DNA of 64,000 nt from Alphaproteobacteria bacterium (GTDB lineage: Bacteria; Pseudomonadota; Alphaproteobacteria; Caulobacterales; Parvularculaceae). The DNA lies in the NCBI GenBank assembly GCA_030426465.1, contig JAUHYK010000009.1, positions 1 through 64,000 on the forward strand, given 5' to 3'. Positions within the stretch are counted from its first letter, which is position 1. Each line of letters starts with the position of its first letter. Shown here piece by piece: positions 1-9,617 of this stretch. The translations under genes were made by a program, and so were the position numbers. Under the pieces are notes generated by a model that saw only the letters and a list, made by a program, of their open reading frames with translations, did no database searches and was not told where the DNA came from.

Positions 1-1037
1 GGATTGATGCGCACCGACACATTGATCGCCGGTTCATTGGCGCCGTCATGGCCAAACACAAAGTCGCCGGATTTCGTTGGCGCAAACAGGATGGTTCCAA
101 GCCCCCAGATCGGGCTTCCGAAAACTCTGGCCTCCGGCTGGCGCATGGAGGCGAGCGTCGCCGGTTGCAGGACGAATTCATCGCCGGTCAGCGCGGACAC
201 CAGTTTAAGAAGATCAGCCGCGGAGCTTGAAAAGCCGGTGGCGCCCGCAGCGGCGTATTGATATTGCGGCGCGGGCGCGCCCGACGCGTCGAATGACGGC
301 GTTGCGCCTTCGACATCGCCGATAAACCGGAATGACGATTGCGTCATTGCGAGCGGCGCCAGCAGATTCTCCTGGATGAAATCTTCATAATTCTGACCGG
401 AGACTTCTTCGATCAGAAGCTGCAGGATCAGATAGCCGCCGCCGGAATAAGCGAACTCTTCGCCCGGCTCAGCGCCGACTTCAATTGTGACGTCGCGGCC
501 CGATGAGGCGCGCGGATCTGCAAGTGTTTCTTCCAGCGACGGAATTGTTTCGCCAGGCTCATAGTCGCCAAACCCGAGCCCGTCCGTCAGACCGCCCATA
601 TGGCTTAGCAGGCGCCGGACTGTAACCGCGTTTTCATCATACTCGCCGTCGGGCAAACTCCATCGCGTCAGATATGAAGAGACCGGTTCGTCCAGCGATA
701 TTTTGCCTTCATCAACAAGCTTCATCACGCCAAAGGCGGTCATCCACTTGCTGAAAGACGATGTTGGGAACACGGTCCGCGCATTCACCTCGCGCCCGGC
801 GGGCGCATAATATTCACCAATGACGTCGCCATCTTGGATCAGAATAAACGCCGCATTTCCTGCATTCTTATCGTCGATGATCTGGGTCGCCTCGGCGAAA
901 AACGCCTGGTGATCGCCTTTTTTAACGATCGGCTTCATCCACCAGCCATAGAGGCCGCCAAACACAGCCAATGCACACCAGGCGCCGATCGCGATAACAA
1001 CGCCCAGCACCAAAACTCCAGCCTTAATGATTTTCAT
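1..1037 (-). CDS. Beta-lactamase-family serine hydrolase (partial, C-terminus off the left edge)
   Basis: The gene starts at an ATG at 1037 and reads leftward out of the window, so about 345 residues are visible. The N-terminus is one hydrophobic segment (residues 4-33), probably an uncleaved membrane anchor or a signal peptide. The serine hydrolase signature SxxK is at residues 94-97 (S-F-S-K), and a Y-S-G motif near residue 194 stands where class C beta-lactamases and DD-peptidases have YxN. The last visible part carries an F-G-H-D-G-A stretch, at the place of the family's third (KTG-like) motif. This places it in the Pfam beta-lactamase/esterase family; whether it acts on esters, peptides or peptidoglycan cannot be told. 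A second member of the family lies at 8419-9567. No other gene of an operon is visible. Confidence 0.85.
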   Translation of the reverse strand, partial: MKIIKAGVLVLGVVIAIGAWCALAVFGGLYGWWMKPIVKKGDHQAFFAEATQIIDDKNAGNAAFILIQDGDVIGEYYAPAGREVNARTVFPTSSFSKWMTAFGVMKLVDEGKISLDEPVSSYLTRWSLPDGEYDENAVTVRRLLSHMGGLTDGLGFGDYEPGETIPSLEETLADPRASSGRDVTIEVGAEPGEEFAYSGGGYLILQLLIEEVSGQNYEDFIQENLLAPLAMTQSSFRFIGDVEGATPSFDASGAPAPQYQYAAAGATGFSSSAADLLKLVSALTGDEFVLQPATLASMRQPEARVFGSPIWGLGTILFAPTKSGDFVFGHDGANEPAINVSVRIN

Positions 1038-1145
1038 GCCGCCCCTTCACAACTCTGTGAACTCTCATTTTCTAGAAATGACAGCAGCCACAGCCGCTGA
1101 CCATTCGCCCACAGAGCAAATAGGAAGCCTTCAATCTCAGACAAG

Positions 1146-1174
1146 AAAAAACCCCGCACTTGACGGGGTTTTTA
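1146..1174 (-). terminator. Rho-independent terminator after the NTF2-like lipoprotein gene
   Basis: A perfect 10-bp inverted repeat (1147-1156 with 1164-1173, 7-nt loop) has a C/G core flanked by A and T runs. Read on the minus strand it lies just past the stop of the gene ending at 1180 and finishes in a T run. The flanking A/T runs could let it work in both directions. Confidence 0.8.
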
Positions 1175-1179
1175 TCGCG

Positions 1180-1677
1180 CTACATTCCCTCTGGCCGGTC
1201 GCCTGGCGGCTGGGGCAATTCGACATCATGACGGTGGTTCCAGACCTCAACGATCTTGCCGTCGTCATTGAAGCGGAAAACATTGATGATAGCGACGCCA
1301 TCGACTGGGGGAACACCCATGGCCGACATCTGTTCATTGGGTTCAAGATAGATAAACCAGCGCGTCGCAACCTTGTCGCCCTCCGCAATCTGGTAATCGA
1401 TTTTGCCTGTCATCTCGCCAAGGCTGTGAAACAGGTCGGCGATGTTTTTCTGCTCAATCGCTGTTTCTACAACGCCTTTACGCGGACCGACATCGTGAAC
1501 CACATAAGTTTCGGCCATGTAATCGGCGTATTTTTCAGTGTTCTCGCTGAACCAGAGGTCTTCGTAAAAGTGGCGCGCGATTTCCTTGTTGCGCGCGGCG
1601 ACGTCATCACCGCCCCCGGACGAACATCCGACAAGTGCGGCGGCGATAACAGTAATTAGTGTAAGGGCCTTCTTCAT
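1180..1677 (-). CDS. NTF2/SnoaL-like lipoprotein
   Basis: The start is taken at the ATG at 1677, preceded by a purine-rich AAGGGGGAAAG, although the open frame runs further upstream. The product begins with a lipoprotein signal peptide: positive KK at 2-3, a hydrophobic core and the lipobox L-V-G-C with Cys18. A Gly/Ser-rich linker and an NTF2-like (SnoaL/DUF4440 type) cone-shaped domain of about 140 residues follow. Such domains serve as small-ligand pockets or isomerase-like enzymes, and no substrate can be inferred. It is a single gene between two terminators, so it is probably a monocistron. Family assignment rests on the typical ARHFYEDLWF and EVWNHRHD-like stretches. Confidence 0.7.
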   Translation of the reverse strand: MKKALTLITVIAAALVGCSSGGGDDVAARNKEIARHFYEDLWFSENTEKYADYMAETYVVHDVGPRKGVVETAIEQKNIADLFHSLGEMTGKIDYQIAEGDKVATRWFIYLEPNEQMSAMGVPPVDGVAIINVFRFNDDGKIVEVWNHRHDVELPQPPGDRPEGM

Positions 1678-1747
1678 GATGCGCTTTCCCCCTTCATCAT
1701 AGCCATTGTGGACTGTAGCAGAGCGTATTCCGATTTCCCCTAAAAAC

Positions 1748-1775
1748 AAAAGCCCCGGACGTTGCCGGGGCTTTT
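1748..1775 (-). terminator. Rho-independent terminator of rpoD
   Basis: An 11-bp perfect inverted repeat (1748-1758 with 1765-1775, 6-nt loop) with core GCCCCGG lies immediately after the rpoD stop codon and ends in a T run on the minus strand. The T-rich arms suggest it may also stop transcription in the other direction. Confidence 0.85.
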
Positions 1776-1778
1776 AGC

Positions 1779-3770
1779 TTAGTTGTCGAGGAAGCTGCGT
1801 AGTTTCCGTGATCTTGAGGGGTGCTTCAGTTTGCGGAGCGCCTTCGCCTCAATCTGGCGGATGCGTTCGCGCGTCACCGAGAATTGCTGGCCGACCTCTT
1901 CGAGCGTGTGGTCGGTGTTCATGCCGATGCCGAAGCGCATGCGCAGGACGCGCTCTTCGCGCGGCGTCAGCGAGGCGAGGACGCGCGTCGTCGTTTCGCG
2001 CAAATTCGACTGGATCGCCGCGTCGATGGGGAGGATCGTGTTCTTGTCCTCGATGAAATCGCCGAGATGGCTGTCTTCCTCGTCGCCAATCGGCGTTTCA
2101 AGAGAGATCGGCTCCTTGGCGATCTTCATCACCTTGCGGACTTTCTCCAATGGCATGGAGAGTTTTTCCGCCAGCTCTTCCGGCGTCGGCTCGCGGCCGA
2201 TTTCGTGCAACATCTGACGGCTAGTGCGAACAATCTTGTTGATCGTCTCGATCATATGCACCGGAATACGGATGGTGCGCGCCTGATCGGCGATCGACCG
2301 CGTGATCGCCTGACGGATCCACCAGGTGGCGTAGGTCGAGAATTTATAGCCGCGGCGATATTCGAATTTATCCACCGCTTTCATCAGGCCGATATTGCCT
2401 TCCTGAATGAGGTCGAGGAATTGCAGGCCGCGATTGGTGTATTTCTTGGCGATGGAGATGACGAGGCGAAGGTTAGCTTCAACCATTTCCTTCTTGGCGA
2501 TGCGCGCCTCGCGCTCACCTTTTTGCACCATGGAGACGATGCGGCGGAAATCCTGAACCGTAAGACCGGTTTCGGTGGCAAGATCGCCAATCTCCTCACG
2601 GATCGTGACAACCTGATTTTCGGCTTTCTTGACAAAATTCTGCCAGCCCTTGCCGGTCTTCGCTGAAATGCGGTCGAACCATTCGGGATCGAGTTCCGAG
2701 CCGATATAGTCGGACAGAAATTCTTGGCGATTGACGCCGTATGAATCCGCAAGACGCACAAGCTTGCCCTCAAGCGCCATCAAGCGGCGGTTGATGTCAT
2801 AAAGCTGCTCGACCAGCGCTTCGATCCGCTGATTGTTGAGGCGGACGGACCGCACGCGCTCGACAATATCTTTTTGCAGCTTTTTGAAACGGCGCGTTTG
2901 CGACGAGGAAAGGTCATCGCCCTTAAGCTGCTCTTCAATCATGATGTCCTGAAGACGGCGCAGCTTTTTATACTCGTCGGAAATATTATCAAAAGTCGCC
3001 ATCACGCCGTCGCGCAACTCGGCTTCCATGGCTGAAAGCGACAATGCGCCTTCATCAAAATCATCTTCATCGTCTTCGGCGTTTTCAGCCTTTTCCGCCT
3101 CTTCGCGGTTCACGCGCTCGGCGACTTCAGGCTGGGTCATGTCGGGCCGCGCTTCCGGTCCGCCGCCATAGGTCGCGTCGAGGTCGATAATATCGCGCAG
3201 GAGCACGCGGCCTTCCTGAAGTTCGTCGCGCCAGACCGTGATGGCTTCAAAGGTCAGGGAGCTTTCGCACAAGGCCCTGATCATGGTCTCGCGGCCAGCC
3301 TCAATGCGTTTGGCGATGGCGATCTCACCCTCACGAGACAAAAGCTCGACGGTGCCCATCTCACGCAAATACATGCGCACCGGATCATCGGTGCGGTCAG
3401 CGGAGGCGCCGGTGTTGGTGGTGACGACCTGGCCGCCTTTTTTATCGTCCTTGACAGCGACCGCCTTGGTTTTCGACGCGCTCGCATTGTCATCGTCATT
3501 GGCGGCGTCGGCGCCCTCATCATCATCGTCTTCTTCATGCTCGACGACATTGATGCCCATCTCGGAAAGCTGGGCCATGATGTCTTCGATCTGTTCGGAA
3601 GAGACTTCTTCCGACGGCAGCACCTTGTTCAGTTCGTCATAGGTGACGTAACCGCGTGACTTCGCCGTTTTGATGAGTTTTTTGACGTCCGCATCCGACA
3701 GATCGAGGATCGGGCCATCGGCCGGTTCCGCTGCTTCAGTCTCTTTCGTCGCCGCCGCTTTTTTCGCCAT
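1779..3770 (-). CDS. rpoD: RNA polymerase primary sigma factor RpoD (sigma-70)
   Basis: The 663 residues have the full primary sigma architecture. Region 1.1 is at about 25-80, followed by an acidic linker of Asp/Glu repeats (80-95). Region 1.2 holds [16 protein letters not shown] at 129-144, and a long non-conserved insert (about 160-410) follows. Regions 2.1-2.4 (about 430-505) include the [20 protein letters not shown] core and the [13 protein letters not shown] melting/-10 reading helix. Region 3 comes next, then region 4 (about 600-663) with the helix-turn-helix [17 protein letters not shown]. It directs RNA polymerase to housekeeping promoters. The start codon has an AAGGA 9 nt upstream. 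It lies 12 bp downstream of dnaG on the same strand, the classical macromolecular synthesis operon order, and is closed by a strong terminator. Confidence 0.98.
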   Translation of the reverse strand: MAKKAAATKETEAAEPADGPILDLSDADVKKLIKTAKSRGYVTYDELNKVLPSEEVSSEQIEDIMAQLSEMGINVVEHEEDDDDEGADAANDDDNASASKTKAVAVKDDKKGGQVVTTNTGASADRTDDPVRMYLREMGTVELLSREGEIAIAKRIEAGRETMIRALCESSLTFEAITVWRDELQEGRVLLRDIIDLDATYGGGPEARPDMTQPEVAERVNREEAEKAENAEDDEDDFDEGALSLSAMEAELRDGVMATFDNISDEYKKLRRLQDIMIEEQLKGDDLSSSQTRRFKKLQKDIVERVRSVRLNNQRIEALVEQLYDINRRLMALEGKLVRLADSYGVNRQEFLSDYIGSELDPEWFDRISAKTGKGWQNFVKKAENQVVTIREEIGDLATETGLTVQDFRRIVSMVQKGEREARIAKKEMVEANLRLVISIAKKYTNRGLQFLDLIQEGNIGLMKAVDKFEYRRGYKFSTYATWWIRQAITRSIADQARTIRIPVHMIETINKIVRTSRQMLHEIGREPTPEELAEKLSMPLEKVRKVMKIAKEPISLETPIGDEEDSHLGDFIEDKNTILPIDAAIQSNLRETTTRVLASLTPREERVLRMRFGIGMNTDHTLEEVGQQFSVTRERIRQIEAKALRKLKHPSRSRKLRSFLDN

Positions 3771-3782
3771 GCCGTAAAATCC

Positions 3783-5774
3783 TTACCGACCGAATTTTTT
3801 CTCAACGGTCTGTTTCATCTTTTCGAGCGCGTCCGTGAACCGCCTCGGAGAATCGCCCTCATCCCCGTCTTCTTCCGGCTTACTCGAATTGATCAACTCC
3901 TCGCGCGCGGCCGCCGCCGCTTTCCACGCATCGTCGCCATCGGTGAATATTTGAGACGCCGAGCGGGCCACCTCCTGCTTGTGGGTAGACTCAAACAGAT
4001 GATGGGCCAGGGCGTTTCGAAAACCCTGCTCTACCTCGTCAATCTCAGTCTCGGGGCGGAGGAATCTGTGGTTTCCGAGCTGGGGATCATGTGTCACCCG
4101 CTCCAATGTGCCTGCCACGCCGGTTTTGGTGAGATGGCTTTTCAATCCGGCGCTGTCAAGAGCCGGATCTGTGGAAATTGCGGAAAGAACCTCGCCAAGG
4201 AGGGCTTTTAGCCCCGGATCGACCAGATCGAGCTCAAAATAGGCCGCCTCGTGGCGCTCCAGCAGCATCGGGTGGTTTATTGCAGCGAGGACGAGGCTCG
4301 CCTCCCGCAGCCATTGGGAGGGGCTTTTAAGGCCCGGCGTGGGCCGCGCCGGGGCGGCGAATCGGAAGCCCATTCCCCGGTCGAACTGGCCCCGGCCAGA
4401 CCGGCCCTGTCCCTGGCGCCCGCCCCACTGCCCGGTTTGGCGAAACGGATTGCCGCCCGGCCCGTAACCACCTTGTCCTGAACCGCCGTCTCGTGGCGCA
4501 GGCTTGAACTGGGCGTTGAGCCGCTGCGACAATTCCTCGCCATAGGCGCCGCGCACATCCTTGTCGGTGATTTCCTTGACGAGATCGCGCAAATGCGACC
4601 GGAGCGCAGCTCGCCTTTCCGGCGTATCGAGATCGCGGATTGAAATTTCGCGGGTCCAGAGCACATCGACAAGCGGCCGCGCGGCGGCAAGCACTTCCTC
4701 CATGGCCGCGACGCCTTCGGCGCGCAACAGATCGTCCGGGTCCTGACCTTCCGGTAGGAAAGCAAAGTTCAACGACTTGCCCGGTTTGAGCATCGCCAGC
4801 GCGCGGTCAATTGAACGGTGCGCCGCCTGAACCCCGGCGCTGTCGCCATCGAAACAGAGGACCGGCTCATCGGATGAACGCCAGAGCAGCGCCAGTTGAT
4901 CTTCGGTGAGCGCCGTCCCCAAAGGCGCGACGGCGCGTTTGATCCCCGCGCCCCAAAGCGCGATCACATCCATATAGCCTTCGCAGACGATCAGCGGTTT
5001 TTTATCGTCCGCCGAAGCGGCGCGCGCATTGGTGAAATTGTAGAGCACCGATCCTTTATGGAACAGCGGCGTTTCCGGCGAGTTCAGATATTTCGCCTTG
5101 GCGTTCGGATCGAGCGCGCGTCCCCCGAAAGCGATCACCCGGTCTCGGGTCCCGAGGATCGGAAACATGATGCGATTGCGGAACCGGTCATAGCTGGCGC
5201 CGCCGTCTTCAGGCTTGATCAGGAGGCCCGCTTCGACGAGCACCTCGTCAGCGAAGCCTTTATTCAAAAGATAATCTTTTAAAGCGTGACGGCCCGCCGG
5301 CGCAAAGCCGATGGCGAACGCTTCGATCTGGGCGTCGGTCACTTCGCGCCCACGCAAATAATCCATGGCGCCCCGGCCATCGGCGCGGTGAAGCATCGCC
5401 TGATAAAACTTCGCCGCCGCGGCGCACGCCTCCGCAAGCCCTTGCGCCTTTTCCGCCCGCGCAGCCTCGGCCGGGCTTTCAGTCGGAAGGACAAGACCGG
5501 CGTCCGCCGCCAGCCGCTCCACCGCCTCGGGAAAGGTCAGCCCCTGCGTCTCGATCAGGAAGGTGATGATGTCGCCATGGTTCTGGGTCGAAAAGCAGTG
5601 ATAGGTCCCGCGGCGGTCATCCACCGTAAAAGACGGGGTCTTCTCCGGCTTGAAGGGCGATAGGCCCCACCAGGCGTTGCCGCGCTTCTGCAGCTTCACA
5701 TATTTCCCGATGACGTCGGACGGACGCAGTCGCGCCTTCAGTTCATCAAGGAATTCTGGGGTGAAACGGGCCAT
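3783..5774 (-). CDS. dnaG: DNA primase DnaG
   Basis: A 663-residue bacterial primase that makes the RNA primers for replication together with DnaB (37855-39339). It has the N-terminal CHC2 region (about 35-65), the primase core with the TOPRIM acid E265 in IVCEGYMDV and the D-G-D triad at 309-311, then a Gly/Arg-rich linker (about 435-470) and a C-terminal helicase-binding part. Three of the four usual zinc ligands are absent: the motif reads S39-P-F-K42 and H-C60-F-S-T63 where C-P-F-H and H-C-F-G-C are expected. Only C60 remains. The fold residues around it (EKTPSFTV, GDIITFL) are intact, so the protein is probably functional. It is the promoter-proximal gene of the dnaG-rpoD unit and divergent from typA. 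Confidence 0.97.
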   Translation of the reverse strand: MARFTPEFLDELKARLRPSDVIGKYVKLQKRGNAWWGLSPFKPEKTPSFTVDDRRGTYHCFSTQNHGDIITFLIETQGLTFPEAVERLAADAGLVLPTESPAEAARAEKAQGLAEACAAAAKFYQAMLHRADGRGAMDYLRGREVTDAQIEAFAIGFAPAGRHALKDYLLNKGFADEVLVEAGLLIKPEDGGASYDRFRNRIMFPILGTRDRVIAFGGRALDPNAKAKYLNSPETPLFHKGSVLYNFTNARAASADDKKPLIVCEGYMDVIALWGAGIKRAVAPLGTALTEDQLALLWRSSDEPVLCFDGDSAGVQAAHRSIDRALAMLKPGKSLNFAFLPEGQDPDDLLRAEGVAAMEEVLAAARPLVDVLWTREISIRDLDTPERRAALRSHLRDLVKEITDKDVRGAYGEELSQRLNAQFKPAPRDGGSGQGGYGPGGNPFRQTGQWGGRQGQGRSGRGQFDRGMGFRFAAPARPTPGLKSPSQWLREASLVLAAINHPMLLERHEAAYFELDLVDPGLKALLGEVLSAISTDPALDSAGLKSHLTKTGVAGTLERVTHDPQLGNHRFLRPETEIDEVEQGFRNALAHHLFESTHKQEVARSASQIFTDGDDAWKAAAAAREELINSSKPEEDGDEGDSPRRFTDALEKMKQTVEKKFGR

Positions 5775-5983
5775 GGGCTCTTATTATATAGGGCGGCCTT
5801 GAGATATAGGGGGCCAGGTAGGCGGAGCCTAGCGTTTCGGTTAACCGCTTTTCCCCATCTGCCCCCTTGCCAAAGCGGCAAAAACCGCGCACTGCCCGGC
5901 CCAATACTGCAATGCAATATCCCGCCCGGAGCCCCGCTCCCTGGCCTGAAGCCAAACCGGGATACAAAGGACGCTATAAGACT

Positions 5984-7822
5984 ATGACTCCGGCTCTGAG
6001 AAACATCGCCATCATCGCGCACGTCGATCATGGGAAAACCACGCTCGTCGATGAGATGCTGCGCCAGTCCGGCGCCGTCCGCGACAACGCCGAAATGGCC
6101 GAGCGCGCCATGGATTCCAACGACATTGAGCGCGAGCGCGGGATCACCATTCTCGCCAAATGCACCAGCGTCGTCTGGGAAAAGGGTGACGAGCCTATTC
6201 GCATCAATATCGTCGACACGCCGGGTCACGCCGATTTCGGCGGCGAGGTGGAGCGCATTCTCTCCATGGTCGATGGCTGTCTTCTTTTGATTGACGCCGC
6301 CGAAGGACCGATGCCCCAGACCAAATTCGTGCTGTCTAAAGCGCTGGCGCTCGGCCTGCGCCCGATTTTGGTCATCAACAAGGTCGACCGGCCAAGCGCA
6401 GACCCGGACAAGGCGCTAGACGCCGCTTTCGATCTCTTCGCCGCGCTCGGCGCCAATGACGAACAGCTCGATTTTCCGGTTCTCTACGCCGCAGGCCGCG
6501 ACGGCTGGGCCGACAAGACGATTGACGGTCCGCGCGCCAATCTCGACGCGCTGTTTGAAACGGTGGTCGAGCATGTGCCCGCGCCTGACATCGCAGAAGG
6601 CCCGGAGGCGCCGTTCCGCATGCTGGCGACGACACTCGAAGCCGATCCCTTTCTTGGCCGCATTCTGACCGGCCGCGTTATTTCCGGAACCGCAAAACCA
6701 GGCGTCACCATGAAAGCGCTGTCACGCGACGGCAAAACCATCGAACAGGCGCGGGTGAGCAAAGTTCTCGGCTTTCGCGGACTCAAACGCCAGCCGGTCG
6801 ACGAAGCCTTCCCCGGCGACATCATCGCCATCGCCGGTTTTTCAAAAGCATCGGTTTCCGACACGCTCTGCGATCTTGCGACGACCGAACCGCTGCCGTC
6901 GCAGCCGATCGATCCGCCGACGCTTTCCATCACTATCGCGCCGAACGATTCGCCGCTGGCCGGCCGCGAAGGCGACAAGGTCCAGTCACGCGTCATCCGC
7001 GAGCGCCTGATGCGCCAGGCCGAAGGCGATGTGGCGATCTCCGTCACCGAAACGGAAACAAAAGACGGCTTCGAAGTCGCCGGACGCGGTGAGCTACAGC
7101 TTGGCGTTCTGATCGAGAATATGCGCCGCGAAGGCTTCGAACTCGCCGTCTCGCGCCCGCGCGTTGTCACGCGCACCGATGAGAACGGGCAAGTGCTCGA
7201 GCCCATCGAAGAAATCGTCATCGACGTCGATGATGAGTATTCCGGCGTCGTCATCGAAAAACTGTCCCAGAAAAAAGCAGAGCTTGCGGAAATGAAGCCG
7301 GCGGGCGCCGGCAAGACACGCCTCGTCATGCACGCCCCGTCGCGCGCGCTGATCGGCTATCATGGCGAGTTCCTGACCGACACGCGCGGCACCGGCGTCA
7401 TGAACCGCTCCTATCTTGAGCATCAGCCGCATAAAGGCGCCATAGAGGGCCGCCGCAATGGCGTCCTGATTTCCAATGGCGACGGCACGGCGGTCCCTTA
7501 CGCGATCTGGAACCTCGAAGAACGCGGAGTCATGTTCATCTCGCCCGGTGAGGTTCTCTACGAGGGTATGATTGTCGGTGAGAACGCCAAACCCGACGAT
7601 CTCGACGTCAATCCCTTAAAAGCCAAACAGCTTACCAATATGCGCGCCTCCGGCAAGGACGAGGCGGTGAAACTCACCCCGCCGCGCCGCATGTCCCTGG
7701 AACAGGCGATCGCCTATATCGGCGATGACGAGCTGGTTGAAGTGACGCCGAAATCCATCCGCCTGCGGAAAATCGCGCTGAAACCACATCTGCGGAAAAG
7801 ACGGGCGAAAGAGAACGCTTAG
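5984..7822 (+). CDS. typA: Ribosome-associated translational GTPase TypA/BipA
   Basis: With the start at 5984 the product is 612 residues, the family's usual length; the open frame extends to 5867 but the extra 39 residues are low-complexity Pro/Arg and unlike TypA. The G1 P-loop is H-V-D-H-G-K-T-T at 13-20, followed by the RERGITI switch I region, the [14 protein letters not shown] switch II and NKVDRP (G4). After the GTPase come the domain-II beta barrel, the EF-G-like domains III and V ([25 protein letters not shown] region split by motif) and the TypA-specific C-terminal domain. TypA binds the 70S ribosome and is needed under stress and for 50S assembly in other bacteria. An AAGGA lies upstream at a rather long 13-nt spacing. 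Confidence 0.96.
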   Translation: MTPALRNIAIIAHVDHGKTTLVDEMLRQSGAVRDNAEMAERAMDSNDIERERGITILAKCTSVVWEKGDEPIRINIVDTPGHADFGGEVERILSMVDGCLLLIDAAEGPMPQTKFVLSKALALGLRPILVINKVDRPSADPDKALDAAFDLFAALGANDEQLDFPVLYAAGRDGWADKTIDGPRANLDALFETVVEHVPAPDIAEGPEAPFRMLATTLEADPFLGRILTGRVISGTAKPGVTMKALSRDGKTIEQARVSKVLGFRGLKRQPVDEAFPGDIIAIAGFSKASVSDTLCDLATTEPLPSQPIDPPTLSITIAPNDSPLAGREGDKVQSRVIRERLMRQAEGDVAISVTETETKDGFEVAGRGELQLGVLIENMRREGFELAVSRPRVVTRTDENGQVLEPIEEIVIDVDDEYSGVVIEKLSQKKAELAEMKPAGAGKTRLVMHAPSRALIGYHGEFLTDTRGTGVMNRSYLEHQPHKGAIEGRRNGVLISNGDGTAVPYAIWNLEERGVMFISPGEVLYEGMIVGENAKPDDLDVNPLKAKQLTNMRASGKDEAVKLTPPRRMSLEQAIAYIGDDELVEVTPKSIRLRKIALKPHLRKRRAKENA

Positions 7823-7930
7823 CTCAAAATATTGCTGGGTTTCGGCAAGCACGCTATTTGCCAAGCAAGAAATATATTGACGTCTTCCCGGAAGGTAGCG
7901 AGGCTATCGTTGCTAAATCGGGAGAATTTT

Positions 7931-8386
7931 ATGAATATCGCCCACCCGCTAATCGGACTGTTAGCACTCTTCTTAGCGTCACCCTGCGCATATGCGGCCA
8001 AAGTCAGCCCTACCAATAGCGTTACTGCGGAATTCGATGTTACTGGTGTGACCCCGGCCGCCATTACAAGATTTGGATATGCTTGCCGCTCAACATGCGA
8101 TGTTAATGCCAGCGGCGATCCAAAAAACTTAAGGGGTGGAGCCCATATACTCGTCAAGTTTGGGACCACAGCGGGGGCAGACGATCTCGGCTCATTTGTA
8201 TTTCCTATCCCACACGAAGTAGACCTCAATAATGTAAATACGAGCTTCGGGGTTTCCTCTTTCGAGCCGATTGGAGAATCCGTGACATCGGTTTTCATGA
8301 CATTTGCGTATGTCGATGACGAATTTTATGTTGATAGAATGCTCCTATTTATCGGCGGCAAAATACTTAGATCTGAGCCACATTAG
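7931..8386 (+). CDS. Small secreted protein of unknown function
   Basis: The start at 7931 is chosen because GGGAG sits 6-10 nt upstream and because the product then begins with a clean Sec signal peptide (hydrophobic residues 9-20, predicted cleavage after A-Y-A near residue 23). The mature protein of about 128 residues has one Cys pair (the ACRSTC stretch), is rich in beta-forming residues and looks like a single extracellular beta domain. I do not recognise a family. Base composition is visibly AT-richer than in the neighbours typA and the serine hydrolase, with less typical codons (AAT, TTA, ATA), which fits recent acquisition. It stands alone between typA and a gene of opposite strand. 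Confidence 0.6.
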   Translation: MNIAHPLIGLLALFLASPCAYAAKVSPTNSVTAEFDVTGVTPAAITRFGYACRSTCDVNASGDPKNLRGGAHILVKFGTTAGADDLGSFVFPIPHEVDLNNVNTSFGVSSFEPIGESVTSVFMTFAYVDDEFYVDRMLLFIGGKILRSEPH

Positions 8387-8418
8387 CTATCTAAATCTAA
8401 TGCTGACATGCGCCACAG

Positions 8419-9567
8419 TCACTCCTGATCGTGAAGCTCAGAATAGGTCCACCACCACGGATAGTTAGTCTCGCCGAGCACGAATTTCATCAGTTCCGGA
8501 TAAATGATTTCCGCACGGACGCTGTTTGACAAGAGGACGAGACAGCGTTTTTCCGCCTCCTGACAGATGACGATATTGCCGGTCCAGTCATTATGGCCGC
8601 CCTTGGCGAAATTGACGCCCTTCGGCCCGTTCCAGCTTTCAACGCCGAGTCCGGCGGAAAGCGCAATGGGTTCGCCCCGGTCATCATGCGTGTCAAAATT
8701 CTGAATGGTGGGAAATTTCTGGGCGGTGCGGATCGGAAATTGCCCGCGCACCCATTCCGCGCGCATCTCCTTCGACAGCCCTTCACCGTTGAGCATGCCG
8801 CGCCACATCTTCGCCTGATCGGCAATGGTCGTATCCATGGAGCCGGCCGCGGCGACATTGCTGCGTTCGTCATGGGGCTCGAATGAGCCGTCCATGGCGT
8901 AACCGTCAGCGAGGTTTTCCGCAAAATCTTCGCGCCATTGCATCGACGTTTTCGGCATGTCGAAGCGGTCGAACATACGCCGCTGCATCTCTTCCTTCAC
9001 GTTAAGGCCAAGCCCCTCTTCCAGCATAAGCTGAGCCAGCCAGAATCCTTCGCCGGAATAGGCGTAAGCCTCGCCCGGTTTGAAATGGAACTTCAGATCC
9101 ATGTCCGGTTCGAAATAGCGGAGATTGTGAAGCCCTGTTGTATGCGTAAAAACATGGCGCGGCGTTACAAGTCGCCAGTCCTCGTCGCCCTCAAGCGATT
9201 CCCAGCCCTCATATTCCGGAATGGGCTTATCGAGATAGTCCGCAATCGGCCGGTCAAGGTCTACAAGCCCTTCATCAACGAGCTGCAGCACCATATAAGT
9301 GAACGCCGCCTTGGTCAGCGAGGCCCCATACATGATCGTGTCGGTTTCAAGCGATTCTTTTCGCTCTACATTGCGGAACCCGAAGCTCATCACGTCGCGC
9401 ACATTCTCACCGTCAATGACGGCGACCGCGAGGCCCTTCACATCTTCGCGCCGCATCAGCTCACTGGCTTTTTCGCGGATGTCTTCAGTCGAAGGCATAG
9501 CGGTCTCATCAGGAGATGCGCAGGCGAATGCAAAAAACATCAGGCATGAACAAAGGGCAAAACGCAT
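8419..9567 (-). CDS. Beta-lactamase-family serine hydrolase, exported
   Basis: The 382-residue protein starts with a signal peptide whose Cys at about residue 16 follows F-A; it could be a lipoprotein, but the lipobox is not canonical. The catalytic SxxK is A-S-L-T-K at about residue 84, and Y-S-G replaces YxN at about 172. A late H-N-D-W-T-G stretch sits where the KTG-like motif of esterase-type members is. The family includes class C beta-lactamases, DD-peptidases and EstB-type esterases; the motifs do not decide between them. An upstream GAGG precedes the ATG. It stands alone between genes of unrelated function. The protein is distinct in sequence from the partial hydrolase at 1-1037 apart from the motifs. 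Confidence 0.88.
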   Translation of the reverse strand: MRFALCSCLMFFAFACASPDETAMPSTEDIREKASELMRREDVKGLAVAVIDGENVRDVMSFGFRNVERKESLETDTIMYGASLTKAAFTYMVLQLVDEGLVDLDRPIADYLDKPIPEYEGWESLEGDEDWRLVTPRHVFTHTTGLHNLRYFEPDMDLKFHFKPGEAYAYSGEGFWLAQLMLEEGLGLNVKEEMQRRMFDRFDMPKTSMQWREDFAENLADGYAMDGSFEPHDERSNVAAAGSMDTTIADQAKMWRGMLNGEGLSKEMRAEWVRGQFPIRTAQKFPTIQNFDTHDDRGEPIALSAGLGVESWNGPKGVNFAKGGHNDWTGNIVICQEAEKRCLVLLSNSVRAEIIYPELMKFVLGETNYPWWWTYSELHDQE

Positions 9568-9617
9568 ACCGGAAACCTCGTTTATTATACCGGCGCCTTT
9601 TCAACAACAATCAGGGC

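Noticed and set aside
1027..1659. 210-residue plus-strand frame antisense to the NTF2-like lipoprotein gene
   Set aside because: The minus-strand gene has a lipobox, start and terminator; the plus-strand frame is its shadow.
9584..9589. TATAAT on the minus strand before the serine hydrolase gene
   Set aside because: No matching -35 at 16-18 bp, and the leader would be too short to hold the ribosome site, so it is not called.
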